Shown here: positions 16,490-26,000 of the stretch, one piece after another
Numbering within the stretch: position 1 is the stretch's first letter
Layout of the letters: the number at the start of each line of letters is the position of its first letter
From: Planctomycetia bacterium
Lineage (GTDB): Bacteria > Planctomycetota > Planctomycetia > Gemmatales > HRBIN36
Length of the DNA: 64,000 nucleotides
Assembly: GCA_016795155.1 (NCBI GenBank)
Contig: JAEUIE010000015.1
Span: 62,001-126,000, forward strand
Direction of reading: 5' to 3'
Made by a program: the position numbers and the translations under genes
Notes under the pieces: model-generated
Databases searched by the model: none
What the model was told of the DNA's origin: nothing
What the model saw: the letters and a program-made list of their open reading frames with translations, nothing else

Positions 16490-18589
16490 ATGAGTGAATC
16501 ACTATCTCCCAGTACAGAGAACCCGCTGGCTTCATCTGCGCAATTCGTCAAAGGTGTGGGGCCACAACGATATGAAAAACTCCTGAAACTGGGACTGGTA
16601 ACCGTGGGCGACTTGCTCTTCTACCTGCCTCGTGCCTATGAATCGCTGACCAACCGTGCGAAGATTGCCGATCTCAAAGCTAATGATGAACCTCAAACCA
16701 TTGTTGGCGAAGTAGTTGAAATCGAGGGGAGAACCACGCACAGCGGAAAAGATCTGGTGAGCATTGTCATCAGTGATGGTGATCCCATGGTGCTGGAAGC
16801 AACATTCTTTAATCAGCCCTTTGTCGCAAACCGTTTGAGTTATGGAATGACGGTCGCCTGTACTGGCAAGCCTCGGCGATATCGTGGCCATTGGCAGATG
16901 AACAATCCGAAGTTAAGGCCGGTAGACCAGTCAGTCATAGATGGCGAATCAACAGTCATGCCTCTTTATGGATTGACCGAGGGATTGCATGCAGATGCCA
17001 TGCGAAGAATTCAGAAGGAAATTGTTGAACGATATGCTGTTGCATTAAGGGAAATCACGCCACCTGAACTGGTCATTCGTCGTGGATTACCTCGATTGAC
17101 TGAGGCTTTTCGTGCAGTGCATCTGCCTCAGACGCTTGCTGAAGCACAGCTTGGCAGAAGCAGGCTGGCATACGATGAATTGCTAGTGCTGCAGGTCGCA
17201 CTCGGATTGCAACGACGCGATCAGCAGGTACAAGGGAAAGCCAGTCCGCTGCCACGCTCACGAATGGTTGATGAACGCATTCGGCGACTTTTTCCCTTTG
17301 ATCTGACAGACGGGCAGGTAAAGGCTATTCATCAGATCTGCGAGGATATGGTACAGGAACGACCCATGCGTCGACTCCTGCAGGCAGATGTAGGCGCGGG
17401 GAAAACAGCAGTTGCCATCTATGCCATGCTGGTTGCTGTTGCCAACAAACATCAGACGGCACTCATGGCGCCAACGGAGGTTCTTGCCAGGCAGCATTGG
17501 AGGACCTTCCAGAAGTATCTGATGCACAGCAAAGTCCGCATGGAATTCCTGGTGGGGGGGATGTCTGAAGCAGATCGGCGGATTGCCTTATCCGAAATCA
17601 AGAATGGAACAATTGATCTGGTGGTGGGTACACAGGCCTTGATTCAGAACGATATTGAATTTGCCAATCTGGGGCTGGTAGTGATTGATGAACAGCACCG
17701 ATTTGGAGTACAGCAGCGCGCTACCATCAGACACAAAGGGCTTGATCCGCATTATCTGGTAATGACTGCTACCCCTATACCTCGTTCGGTGGCATTAACG
17801 GTCTTTGGAGATCTTGATGTATCTGTCATTCGTGAGTTGCCTCAAGGTAGAAAGCCAGTTCAGACAGCATGGGTAGCTGAGGAAGACCGGCATAATCTAA
17901 TGGCACGCTTAGTGAACGAAATGAAGAGTGGCAGACAACTCTACGTGGTTTGTCCGATGGTGGAAGAATCTGCAGATAATGATGTGAAAGGTGCGATAGA
18001 TACCGCGAAGCTGTTGCAGGATGGTTACTTTGCAGATTGCAAAGTTGGTTTATTACATGGCCGCATGTCGGATGATCAGAAAGACGAGATCATGAATCAA
18101 TTCAAAACGAAGCAGTTGGATTGCCTGGTAGCGACCACCGTGATTGAAGTAGGAGTGGACATCCCCAATGCTACGCTGATGGTCATTGAACACGCGGAAA
18201 GATTTGGCATGTCGCAACTGCATCAGTTGCGTGGAAGAATTTGCCGAGGCACGCAAGCAGGACAGTGTTACCTGTTTGCCAACACAGCGTCGCCTGAGTC
18301 GCAGGATCGACTCAAGTTTTTCTGTTCCACGACGGATGGTTTTCTGTTAGCGGAGAAAGACTTTGAACTTCGCGGCATGGGTGAATTTTTTGGAACCAGG
18401 CAACATGGTGCCAGTGAACTGAAGATCGCGCATCCGATCAGGGATATCGAAATGCTGGAGTTTGCACGCCACGACGCACTTGAGTTAATCAAAGCTGATC
18501 CAGGGTTACAGAAGCCTGAACACAGTGGAATTCGTGCTGCGGTACTTTCGCGATATGGCAGGAAACTGGGCTTGGCTGGAATTGGTTAA
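16490..18589 (+). CDS. recG: ATP-dependent DNA helicase RecG
   Basis: A 699-residue RecG, which reverses stalled forks and processes branched intermediates. The N-terminal wedge begins with FVKGVGPQRYEKLLKLG, and the OB fold covers about 60-150. Helicase motifs are clear: Walker A ADVGAGKTAVA, motif II DEQHRFGVQQR (the RecG form of DExH), motif III MTATPIPRS, and motif VI QLRGRICRG. The length is the usual one. The stop codon shares the palindrome TTAA with the stop of the convergent kinase gene (18586-18589). The divergent M16 gene begins 73 bases away. Confidence 0.97.
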   Translation: MSESLSPSTENPLASSAQFVKGVGPQRYEKLLKLGLVTVGDLLFYLPRAYESLTNRAKIADLKANDEPQTIVGEVVEIEGRTTHSGKDLVSIVISDGDPMVLEATFFNQPFVANRLSYGMTVACTGKPRRYRGHWQMNNPKLRPVDQSVIDGESTVMPLYGLTEGLHADAMRRIQKEIVERYAVALREITPPELVIRRGLPRLTEAFRAVHLPQTLAEAQLGRSRLAYDELLVLQVALGLQRRDQQVQGKASPLPRSRMVDERIRRLFPFDLTDGQVKAIHQICEDMVQERPMRRLLQADVGAGKTAVAIYAMLVAVANKHQTALMAPTEVLARQHWRTFQKYLMHSKVRMEFLVGGMSEADRRIALSEIKNGTIDLVVGTQALIQNDIEFANLGLVVIDEQHRFGVQQRATIRHKGLDPHYLVMTATPIPRSVALTVFGDLDVSVIRELPQGRKPVQTAWVAEEDRHNLMARLVNEMKSGRQLYVVCPMVEESADNDVKGAIDTAKLLQDGYFADCKVGLLHGRMSDDQKDEIMNQFKTKQLDCLVATTVIEVGVDIPNATLMVIEHAERFGMSQLHQLRGRICRGTQAGQCYLFANTASPESQDRLKFFCSTTDGFLLAEKDFELRGMGEFFGTRQHGASELKIAHPIRDIEMLEFARHDALELIKADPGLQKPEHSGIRAAVLSRYGRKLGLAGIG

Positions 18590-21459
18590 CGATAGTAATT
18601 GGCAGGCTTAACAGCCTGGTTATCGAAGACAAAGCGAGCACCAATTTCAAACCAGCCGCCTTGAGTATGCTGGTCGCAGCGAATCAACTGTGCAAGCACC
18701 GAAACAGGCTCTGGCTGGCGTGGATGAACGAGTTCCACTTTGAGTTGTGTACCTGTTATGGCCGTCGGCGTATAAACCGAAATGCCGCTTAATGAAATAT
18801 CCTTACCTTGGCATTGCACCGCGGGACCGCGTTCTCCGCGAGCTGACAGTGCGTAGGCTTTCAAAGGCACATTGTATTCAAAGCGTTCCTGGGCTCTTCG
18901 GTCGGGAGTTGCTTGCAGGAATGTACGCAGCGTTTCAACAATTCGCGGGCCGGCTTCCTTGAGCATTTCCTCAGCTTCATCAACCTCCGAAATCCCATAA
19001 GGACGAACCTGTACAGTTACATCTGTCAGCATAGCCTGGCGACTGTGCGGTCGTGCCAGATGGAGAGTGATTTCCAGCCCTTGTTGCTGGGAGCGGAGGC
19101 TCTTCCAGAAAGACTTTACTGGCCTTGGGATACGATAAACATAGACATTATCTTCATTTCGTACCAGTTCTGCACCGATGGATAGTCTGAATCCATCCAG
19201 CTTGGCTTGTGCAATACCTGCCATCAGCATTGCACCGCAGCGATGATGAATCATTTCACCGCGACGATGAATGTAACGGATGGAATTGACGGTTTCTGTA
19301 GGCCACGCTGCGACAATGGTGCCGACAATATCAGAAACGGCTTGCGTTGGCGGCATTCCACCCTGGGATTGAGGGTTGATTTCCAGCCAGCCGGTTTGTG
19401 GTGCGCCTGATGCTGAAGGCACAACGTGTTGTGGTTTGTGCGAGCGGTAGGAAGAAATGCCGGTGATGCAGTGTTCCAGTGCGTCAATAAGTTCCATGCA
19501 CGATTGAAAACGTTGATCGGGGTCTGGGTCGAAAGCGCGTGCCATCACAGGACGTTCAGAAGGATGCAGTAATTCCAGATCAGGGGCGAGTACACGTGCA
19601 GTGGTGTTCGCGCGGGGCCCGGCGGTTCGCACGGAGTTTCTGATCGTCTGGGCACGCAGTGGATGTACACCGATTGCCAATTCCTGATACACCAGTGCGA
19701 GGCTGAAGATATCACAGGTGCGATGGATAATGCCATCTGCCAGTTCGGGGGCGCCATAGCGGGAATTTAACTGAGCCAGAGGCTGTCCGCTTGGGGCCCA
19801 TAACAAATGAACCAGCCCGAAATCCGCAATCAACAATTCCAATTCCGGTGGCGACAGCAGATTCCGGGGGTTTAAGCTGAGGTGAAGTATTTCGAATCGT
19901 TGGTACAGATCATCCAGTGTGGTCGCTGCCTGTCTTAGCAGGGGTAATAAGTCAGCACGTGGAATACCCTGCATGCGCTTGGAACGATGTTCCTGGAATT
20001 TCTCCCACAAAGTTTCTTCTACGGAACTGGATAACAGACAGATTCGTCCAGGGCCGGTTTGAATGATTTCGCAAGGCAATAGCCCAGGATGCTTGACTGA
20101 GCGAAGGAAATTGATCGCCTTCTCTTCATCATCCGGGTCCTGGCCACCAAAGCCACTGATCACCTTGACCATGGCTGGGTCGCCATCGGGCGTTTCTACT
20201 CGCCACAATTCACCCAGAGGGCTGCGGCCTATGCATTCCCTGAATACAAATCCCGGCAATGCATCGGTATCCGCTCCTGGTGCCATCGCAGGCAACATGA
20301 TATTCGAACGGGATATCGTGGGAGACCTGGAAATGGCGTTTCGGGGAATCGTTGGAGGCGGTACAGAAGATGGCGGAATGAGGCTGGAAGGTCGATTCGG
20401 TACAGGTTGATAAGTAGGAACCGGTCGTGGTTGCCTGGTAACTGCTTTCATCTGTTCCTGATGGGACAACTCTGTAGATGAAAGATTGATTTCCTTGGCG
20501 GTATCCAGTCCCTGCAGTTTGCGAATCAATCGCGATGATCGCATTTCGCCTTTATCTGCACTGTTGATATCTCCCGAAATCAGGGCATGGAGAAACGACA
20601 TACAGTTTTCGAATCGCTTCTCAGGGTCTTTGCTCAATGCCTTGGCTATGATGGGAATGTCGTTCGGAGGTAAAGGCTGAAGATTGGGCTCAGCCATCAT
20701 ATGCTGCATGGCTAGTTGCCGCGGGTTCCTTCCACTGTATGGCAGAACACCTGTCAACAGTTCCTGATAGACAATAGCGAGAGAGTACTGATCACTACTA
20801 GGATGTATTTTTCCCTGTAATGTTTCCGGAGCTACATACAGAGGTGTAATTCCTGACAGTTGCTCGCTGGCTTGAGTAGCTGTCTGGGTACCGTCGTTGA
20901 AGTGTCCCAGGTCAGTCACCAGTCCGAAATCTGCAACTTTAACGTGACCTGATACTAGAAACAGATTGCCTGGTTTTATATCGAGATGCATCAGTCCGTG
21001 CACATGATTCATGTGATCAAGTGCTTCTGCAGTCTCAGCCATATAGCTGAGAAGTTCATCACGAGGAATACCAGAGTACCCTGATTGCTTGTAGCTTTCC
21101 AGTAATTCGTGCAGCGTGCGATCGGCGAGTTCCATCACGATCAGCAATTCACCGTTGACTTCCTCGATTCGATCCATCTGAAGGATAAACGGATGTCGGA
21201 TTCCGACGACCCGTTTAAGGGCACGATACTCCTGCGCTGCCTGATGTTGATTGCCAACCGGGGTGGTGCAGTTGCCACGAATGAACTTGATAGCTTTTTG
21301 AATGCCGCCTGGCGCTTCGCATTTCCAGACTTCACCGAAGCCGCCTCGTCCCAGGATTTGAATAAGCTGATAGCCAATAATGGGCTGTGAACCAGGCTGA
21401 CGAATCTTGCATGGTTCCTTCTCAACCGTCGCAGGTGATGTCCCGGCAGCAAATGGCAT
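18586..21459 (-). CDS. Tandem Ser/Thr kinase-pseudokinase-PilZ protein
   Basis: The 957-residue protein has two Hanks-type kinase modules and a PilZ domain. Module 1 (about 29-290) has GRGGFGEVW, Lys58 in KAIKF, HLDIKPGN with catalytic Asp160, ADFG Asp177 and APE (210-211), so it should be active although HRD is HLD. A Pro/Ser-rich linker follows. Module 2 (about 404-665) keeps Lys432 and DFG Asp546 but has HLSLNPRN, with Ser528 in place of the catalytic Asp, and a weak Gly loop (GRSPLG): a likely pseudokinase. Residues 854-957 form a PilZ domain with RxxxR (855-859) and DxSxxG (887-892), the c-di-GMP-binding signature. No membrane helix is evident, so it is probably cytoplasmic. Confidence 0.92.
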   Translation of the reverse strand: MPFAAGTSPATVEKEPCKIRQPGSQPIIGYQLIQILGRGGFGEVWKCEAPGGIQKAIKFIRGNCTTPVGNQHQAAQEYRALKRVVGIRHPFILQMDRIEEVNGELLIVMELADRTLHELLESYKQSGYSGIPRDELLSYMAETAEALDHMNHVHGLMHLDIKPGNLFLVSGHVKVADFGLVTDLGHFNDGTQTATQASEQLSGITPLYVAPETLQGKIHPSSDQYSLAIVYQELLTGVLPYSGRNPRQLAMQHMMAEPNLQPLPPNDIPIIAKALSKDPEKRFENCMSFLHALISGDINSADKGEMRSSRLIRKLQGLDTAKEINLSSTELSHQEQMKAVTRQPRPVPTYQPVPNRPSSLIPPSSVPPPTIPRNAISRSPTISRSNIMLPAMAPGADTDALPGFVFRECIGRSPLGELWRVETPDGDPAMVKVISGFGGQDPDDEEKAINFLRSVKHPGLLPCEIIQTGPGRICLLSSSVEETLWEKFQEHRSKRMQGIPRADLLPLLRQAATTLDDLYQRFEILHLSLNPRNLLSPPELELLIADFGLVHLLWAPSGQPLAQLNSRYGAPELADGIIHRTCDIFSLALVYQELAIGVHPLRAQTIRNSVRTAGPRANTTARVLAPDLELLHPSERPVMARAFDPDPDQRFQSCMELIDALEHCITGISSYRSHKPQHVVPSASGAPQTGWLEINPQSQGGMPPTQAVSDIVGTIVAAWPTETVNSIRYIHRRGEMIHHRCGAMLMAGIAQAKLDGFRLSIGAELVRNEDNVYVYRIPRPVKSFWKSLRSQQQGLEITLHLARPHSRQAMLTDVTVQVRPYGISEVDEAEEMLKEAGPRIVETLRTFLQATPDRRAQERFEYNVPLKAYALSARGERGPAVQCQGKDISLSGISVYTPTAITGTQLKVELVHPRQPEPVSVLAQLIRCDQHTQGGWFEIGARFVFDNQAVKPANYYR

Positions 21460-21663
21460 GTGTTATATGCGACGTTTCTTCCAGTTCAGAATACACCCAA
21501 ACTTAGCGGTTATTTTAACTTATGTCCAATAAAAAGCATCAGGCAACTCACTATTGGAGTGTGATGTTAAGATTTTCTCATTAACGAATGGTTCAATTTT
21601 TCTTTAGTTCAATGTAGAGCTATAAAATGATGGGAACGAGCAACGCCCACGGAGTAAAGGGAA

Positions 21664-22314
21664 ATGACACATCGAGTTTCAATCATTGCTTGCGTCACGA
21701 TTCTGGCGGTTATTCAATTGATTCATGGAGCTGACATGTTGACCGAACAAAACAAACAAGATGAGAAAACCAAAACGGAACACAAGACCGCAACCTTTGG
21801 AAACGGCTGTTTCTGGTGTACGGAAGCTGTATTTCAACGCCTGAATGGTGTAAAAAGTGTTGTCTCTGGGTACATGGGAGGCCAGACCAAAAATCCAACT
21901 TACAAGGATATCTGTACTGGTAACACGGGACATGCAGAGGTCATACAGATTACGTATGATCCCAAAACTATCAGTTACCCTGAGTTGCTGGAGGTCTTCT
22001 GGAAGACACATGATCCAACCACTTTAAATCGACAAGGCAATGATGTAGGTACACAATATCGGTCAGTGATTTTTTATCATGATTCGGAACAGCAGAAGGC
22101 GGCTCAGGAGTACAAATCCAAACTCGATAAGGCAGGCATCTACTCCAAGCCTATTGTCACCGAAATCACCTCAGCTTCATCCTTCTACCCTGCGGAAGAT
22201 TACCATCAGAACTATTTTAATCTGAATGGCAAACAGCCCTATTGTTCCTACGTCATTCAACCCAAGCTGGACAAGTTCAAGGAAGTATTCAAGGATAAGT
22301 TGAAAAAGGAATAA
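21664..22314 (+). CDS. msrA: Exported peptide methionine sulfoxide reductase A
   Basis: The 216-residue MsrA repairs S-methionine sulfoxide in proteins. A Sec signal peptide (residues 1-22, cleavage near IHG-AD) precedes the enzyme, so it should act outside the cytoplasm. The catalytic motif GNGCFWC gives Cys49 as nucleophile with Cys52 nearby; GYMGG, HAEVIQI and DPTTLNRQGNDVGTQYRS are the conserved substrate-binding blocks, and the YHQNY motif near the end is typical. AAAGGGAA precedes the ATG. A 203-base gap separates it from the divergent kinase. The metallophosphoesterase gene starts four bases after its stop. Confidence 0.96.
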   Translation: MTHRVSIIACVTILAVIQLIHGADMLTEQNKQDEKTKTEHKTATFGNGCFWCTEAVFQRLNGVKSVVSGYMGGQTKNPTYKDICTGNTGHAEVIQITYDPKTISYPELLEVFWKTHDPTTLNRQGNDVGTQYRSVIFYHDSEQQKAAQEYKSKLDKAGIYSKPIVTEITSASSFYPAEDYHQNYFNLNGKQPYCSYVIQPKLDKFKEVFKDKLKKE

Positions 22315-22318
22315 CTCC

Positions 22319-22960
22319 TTGTCGAAGCCGTTGTCTGTCATTTTAACCAGTGATCTTCATGGCTACCTGCCCGAAGTACAGGAATGCGATTTGCTTCTGA
22401 TTGCTGGTGACATATGCCCAGATGGCAGTCCGCAAATGCAGGCAGACTGGCTGGACCATAAGTTTCGTCCATGGTTGAGAAGTTCAAAGGCGAAAGAAGT
22501 GGTTGCAGTTGCAGGCAACCATGATTGGGTATTTCAGACCCATCCGTATCTGGTACCGAAACTGCCCTGGCATTACCTGCAAGACCAAGAAATGGAAGTA
22601 CTCGGTGTCAAAATTTATGGAACACCCTGGCAACCTGTCTTTTTCGATTGGGCGTTCAATCTGGATGAGCAAGACCTGGCGGATAAATGGAAGCTGATCC
22701 CATCGGATACGTGTATTCTTCTTCTGCACGGTCCTCCACATGGTTACGGTGACAGAAACATCTCAGGGGAGCATACAGGGAGCGCGAGCCTGACCAGACG
22801 CATCAGGCAGATTCGGCCGCAACTGGTAGTCTGTGGCCACATTCACGAAGCGCGAGGCGAGTATAATCTGAACGGCATTCGAATCATCAACGTTAGTCAG
22901 TTAAATTTGCGATATGAACCCATCGAAGAGCTGATTCAGATAGATTTCAAAAGGAAATGA
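22319..22960 (+). CDS. Calcineurin-like metallophosphoesterase (MPPED-like)
   Basis: A 213-residue calcineurin-like phosphoesterase that starts with TTG, four bases after the msrA stop and with AAGGA about ten bases upstream (inside the msrA end). Dinuclear metal motifs are in order: SDLHGYL, GDICPDG, GNHDWVF, LLHGPPHGYGD and GHIHEARGEY. The last two blocks and the length resemble the MPPED/239AB group of phosphodiesterases, whose substrates are poorly defined. The overlap of translation signals with msrA suggests one transcript, but no clear functional connection. Confidence 0.9.
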   Translation: MSKPLSVILTSDLHGYLPEVQECDLLLIAGDICPDGSPQMQADWLDHKFRPWLRSSKAKEVVAVAGNHDWVFQTHPYLVPKLPWHYLQDQEMEVLGVKIYGTPWQPVFFDWAFNLDEQDLADKWKLIPSDTCILLLHGPPHGYGDRNISGEHTGSASLTRRIRQIRPQLVVCGHIHEARGEYNLNGIRIINVSQLNLRYEPIEELIQIDFKRK

Positions 22961-23031
22961 AGTTTATCCAGATAACACTTCACAATGCAAACAGCAATCG
23001 TTAGGATTACATCATAGTTTAGTAATCATGG

Positions 23032-26000
23032 ATGACCTCGACGGAGATGGATCTCATGCGTCGCACCACTCGTTGGGTTTCAATTACATTCTGCAGTTTG
23101 ATCGTGGGTTGCCTGCTAGGAATGACCGTTGCAGGAGTTCTCTATTTCAGACAGAGCCCTGCTGAACTGCTGAATCGCGGTGAAGCTGCTTTTCAGGCTG
23201 GCACCAGATCCTGTGAAAGACAGGAGTGGAGCAACGCACAGACACATTTTCAGGAATCGCTTCTTTCAGCTGAAAAGTTAATACAGCTAACGGAAACAAA
23301 TGCACAGAATCCAGCGCAGAATTCCACTTCTCCAAATCAACATCTGATTATGGGTAAGGGGTTGTGGCTCAAATATCGAGCCATGAAATCGTCTGCACTG
23401 GTTAAGCAGATGACTGCATATCCAGCAGACAGTGATAAGTCGAAACCGCCAGCCGACATCCAGAAACTATCCCCATTGCGGATTGCGGATGATACCATCC
23501 GTCGGGATGCCATTCTGACCTTGCGAGATGCTGCGTACCGTCTCAGGATGGAGTCAGAAGTATTGGATGAAGCGATCTCAGTGGAGATACAACTGGAACC
23601 ACTGCATTGGGATCATCTGCATGCCTTTACTACCACCCAGCACGAACTCAAACCGGATGATGCACGAACGTTATACCTAATGGCAAAGATGGCCTACGAG
23701 CAACTTGTGACGGTGAATGCCGATGGCGCTCTGAAAACAGTTCCAGCTCCACTGGTTAAGCGGAGCAGAGAAAAGATGAAAGCTGCGCTCAAGTATCTGG
23801 ACCAGTTAAATACAGTGGAAAAACCTGCGCGATGGAGAACGACCTATCTGCAGGCACAAATTCTAGCTTGGCTGAGCCAGCGTCAGGAAAGGAATACTGC
23901 TGAAGACACATATATTTCCCGCCTGTCTGCAATTCTATTCCATGATGCAGAAGGGATTGATGCCAGGCTGCAAGTAGAAAAGGAAATAAAGGATTTGAGT
24001 CACTTTGATATAACTGGCTTGTTTGGATTACATCAGATGAAACTGGAGGCCATCATTTCACGTAACCAGTTGTGGGAGATGTCTGGTAAGCAGTCGAGCA
24101 CTCCGAGGATTGCTGAAATACAGGATGCCATGCAGAAACTTACCGCCATCTCAGAGAAAGTCAACATTGCCGGTCGCAGGTCGCTGGTGGCTTCTAATTA
24201 CGTAAACGCCTGCCTCAAGGTTATGCCAGCGCTGATTACCGACCAATACGACAAATGGTGCAAATGTCGTGATCACGCGGTCGCATTCTGCAGGCAAGCT
24301 ATGCTGGAAAATGCCTGGCAGCCAATGCACAGTCTGCAAATTGCTGATGTTCTCGTGCGCGACGCACAATGGCTGGAGGCACACAGAAAAACTGTAGAAT
24401 GTAATAAACTGTATCATGATGCCGAATTCTGGATTGATACCGGCATCAAAGCATGTAAGCCCGGTACGGTAATGCCGGGGCAACTGGCTTTACATGATGC
24501 AAAGCTGAAACTGCTGATTAAATCGAACGCTTCTACGCAGCCGATTCAGCAGCAGATCGCACTGATCAATCAAGTCAGTCATCCCACCGCCCAGGCAATT
24601 GGGCAATTCTACTCGGGACTGCTCGCACACCGTGAAGGGCGGTTGCAGCAGGCCCAGTTCTTATTGGAAAAAGCGGCCGCTTCTAAACAACTGGATTTGT
24701 ATCGGAGAGCAACAACACAGTTGATTCCGGTCTACCTTGCATTGGAAAAAGCTGAACACGCCCTGCATGCAATTGATGTTGTCTCAAAGCAATTTAGCAG
24801 ACTGGAGAACCAGCGGAAGGAAGATCTCGCCTGGTACGATGTTTTCCTGCGCTCGGGAAAAGAATGGTTGTCCGAAAAAATTCAAGCCCACATACTGGCT
24901 GCCCACGATGCTCGAAAGCAACTAAGAATAGCACCAACCGAGGCGACTGCGATTGCCAGACTGCAACTGCATGAAGAAGCTATGCAAATCGCGATTCAAA
25001 GCCTGAAAGATGACAGACTGCGCTACTATGCATCCATGGTTCAATATGCCCGCTACTTGTTGCAGTGGGACTGTCTGAAAGAAGTTGAACCGATTTTGAA
25101 GACGCTGAAAGAGTCATACACTGGCCAGGCTGCAGTCCTCCAGTTGGAGATGGGATATTTCCTCGCCAAACAATCGGCCGCTACAGCGCAGGCCGAATTG
25201 CCACGTGAAAATATTGCTCAGATGGATCAATTGATTCAACTGCACATGACACATGCCAAAGCACAGCAGGCGTGCAAGCTCATCTGGATCAAGTGGCTCA
25301 CCTATACCAATCGAAGCGACAAAGCCGAGCAATTGCTTCAAGATTCCGCTTTCTTTGGTCCATCTGAAGAAGCGCAAAAACTCAAACTGGTGGCACTTCT
25401 GTTCATGAATAAACGCGAGAAGGTACATGAAGTTGTGAAGCTGCTGCCACGCGACCCGCAAATGGACGTGGTGTTGTTGCTCGCTGCTGGTTCATTCAAG
25501 GAACAGCAGGACTTGGTCAACTCAATTTCCCAGACCAATCAGAATGCAGGTTTGATGAAGGCCTGGTCGGCAGCATTGAAACTGGCTCAAGGCGATCATG
25601 CCGAGGCATGTAAGGCTTTTATTCAGTGCTTGGAATATACTTCTGTTCGGCCACTGGTACGTCAGGGAATCATGGATGCATTTTCTGCCTGGTCGCAACT
25701 GCAACCGGTGGAAGCCAGGAAACGTGCAATTGAGAGCCTTCAACTCTATCCTGCTGAACCCTGTCTTTTGCTTGGGTTTGCCGTCTGCTGCCAACAGCTC
25801 GGTTCGTGGGGCGACCCGCAGGATACCAGTAATCAAGTCAAGGATATGGCGACCGCGCTTAAGGCACTCGAACAGGCTTATCTGCTCGAGAATAGAAGTC
25901 CCTGGGAAGCTGTATGGATTGCAGCCAACATGTGGATGCAAGTCGATATGCACGAGTATGCTGCTCGGTTACTTAAACAAGTGATTGAGCTGAATCCTCA

